Below are positions 63,143 to 64,000 of a stretch of 64,000 nt of DNA, in pieces. The stretch's first letter is position 1, and the number at the start of each line of letters is the position of its first letter. Origin of the DNA: JBHEBG01 sp046557915 (GTDB lineage Bacteria; Bacteroidota; Bacteroidia; Flavobacteriales; Flavobacteriaceae). Location: the NCBI RefSeq assembly GCF_046557915.1, contig NZ_JBHEBG010000001.1:1426001-1490000 (forward strand), read 5' to 3'. Position numbers and translations under genes: made by a program. The notes beneath the pieces are model-generated. The model saw only the letters and a list, made by a program, of their open reading frames with translations. It had not been told where the DNA came from and did not search any database.

Positions 63143-64000
63143 GTGAACACTCAGAAAAGAAATATCCTGCTTATTTATACCGGAGGTACCATTGGTATGG
63201 TAAAGGATTATGATTCCGGGGCCTTAAAGGCATTCGATTTTGAAAAACTCATGGAGAGCATTCCAGAGCTCAACCAATTAGATTGCAATATAGATAGCGT
63301 TTCTTTTAAGGAACCTATAGATTCCTCTAATATGAACCCTTCGCACTGGATATCCATAGCAACCATTATAGAAAAGCACTACGAACGCTACGATGGTTTT
63401 GTGGTCTTGCACGGTAGCGATACAATGAGTTATACTTCCTCGGCCCTTAGTTATATGTTGGAAAATTTAGGGAAACCGGTAATTTTTACAGGATCTCAAC
63501 TGCCCATAGGAGATTTAAGAACCGATGCCAAAGAGAATCTAATTACATCAATTCAAATAGCTTCCTTGTACAAAAACAATAAACCAATAATCCAAGAGGT
63601 AGGCTTGTATTTTGAATATAAGTTGTATCGGGCAAATAGGACAACCAAGATAAACGCAGAACATTTTCAGGCTTTTTCCTCCTTAAATTACCCTCCGTTG
63701 GTAGAATCTGGGGTACATTTAAAGGTTAATGAGGATTACATTTTAAAAGAAAAAAAGCCGAAGAAATTTAAGGCCCATAAAAAAATGGACGGCAACGTAG
63801 CCATCTTAAAGTTATTCCCAGGCCTTAGTCCGGCCTTGTTTCAGAGCATTTTAAATACCCCCAACCTAAAAGCAATTGTTCTGGAAACCTATGGGGCGGG
63901 TAACGCACCTACCGAAGATTGGTTGTGGCAACAGCTAAAGACTGCCATAAAAAACGGGCTGCATGTGGTGAACGTTACACAGTGTTCTGGGGGCAGTGTT
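63143..64000 (+). CDS. ansA: Type I L-asparaginase, 3' end beyond window
   Basis: The frame opens with GTG 63143 and is still open at base 64000, giving 286 of about 340 residues. The signatures are the first catalytic Thr in IYTGGTIGMV, the second in VLHGSDTMSYTSSALSYML, and QLPIGDLRTDAKENLITSI. LETYGAGNAPTE is the conserved C-terminal lobe motif. There is no signal peptide, which fits the cytoplasmic type I enzyme that hydrolyses asparagine to aspartate and ammonia. The GTG start follows tatD by 60 bases. Confidence 0.92.
   Translation, partial: MNTQKRNILLIYTGGTIGMVKDYDSGALKAFDFEKLMESIPELNQLDCNIDSVSFKEPIDSSNMNPSHWISIATIIEKHYERYDGFVVLHGSDTMSYTSSALSYMLENLGKPVIFTGSQLPIGDLRTDAKENLITSIQIASLYKNNKPIIQEVGLYFEYKLYRANRTTKINAEHFQAFSSLNYPPLVESGVHLKVNEDYILKEKKPKKFKAHKKMDGNVAILKLFPGLSPALFQSILNTPNLKAIVLETYGAGNAPTEDWLWQQLKTAIKNGLHVVNVTQCSGGSV

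Noticed and set aside
1..64000. Mobile elements, CRISPR arrays, tRNA and rRNA genes
   Set aside because: I looked for transposase-like proteins, terminal repeats, regularly spaced repeats and tRNA T-arm patterns and found none that I could support by eye.

Overview
The window is a contiguous stretch of an AT-rich genome from the phylum Bacteroidota, most likely a marine member of the Flavobacteriaceae. Supporting evidence: two SusC/SusD pairs, a hybrid two-component regulator, a Kdo transferase, a CzcA pump fused to a TolC-like domain, a DUF5916 protein, few Shine-Dalgarno sequences, and repeated matches to the Bacteroidota -7 promoter element TAnnTTTG. I saw no tRNA, rRNA, CRISPR array or intact mobile element.

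Region 1 (1-15671, plus strand) is a polysaccharide or glycoside utilisation locus. It opens with the 3' end of a hybrid two-component regulator. Next come SusC and SusD, then a Tat-exported Gfo/Idh/MocA oxidoreductase, a very large VCBS/ASPIC lipoprotein, a DUF1080 (3-keto-disaccharide hydrolase) protein, a lectin-like/PD40 propeller protein, a ThuA-domain protein, the 3' remnant of an aldo/keto reductase, and a sugar phosphate isomerase/epimerase-like protein. The combination suggests export-side oxidation and cleavage of glycosides through 3-keto intermediates.

Region 2 (16168-18159, minus strand) holds a DUF4345 membrane protein, a WYL regulator and a GntR/FadR-type regulator. Region 3 (18605-33452, minus strand) is a second utilisation locus, probably for sialic acid or a related nonulosonate. 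In transcription order it encodes an N-acetylneuraminate lyase of the eukaryote-like type, SusC, SusD, a fasciclin lipoprotein, a BNR sialidase-like protein, an FAD-dependent oxidoreductase, a mutarotase-like propeller fused to a sodium symporter, an unclassified glycosidase-like protein and a sulfatase. A palindrome of form ATGT-N3-ACAT lies in the promoter of the lyase and in that of the GntR gene, so the GntR protein is the likely local repressor.

Region 4 (34006-49944) holds small membrane proteins, an FtsX-type ABC permease, a heavy-metal efflux operon (His-rich protein, CzcA-CzcC fusion, CzcB adaptor) behind a strong palindrome, a membrane-bound LytTR regulator, a DUF5916 outer-membrane protein, and a divergent pair of threonine dehydratase and AlkD-like DNA alkylation repair genes. 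Region 5 (50095-64000) is mainly housekeeping. It has two related 41-residue membrane micro-proteins, a sugar transporter, waaA, a sugar aminotransferase with galE, an amidohydrolase, sucA-sucB, a small aspartyl protease, TatD and a truncated type I asparaginase.

The most unexpected signal is an inverted repeat TGACA-N6-TGTCA. It sits exactly 11 bp from the -7 element in three promoters: DUF4345 and both arms of the threonine dehydratase/alkD divergon. A WYL regulator gene lies next to the first copy. This suggests a small, possibly DNA-damage-linked regulon that spans distant parts of the window.
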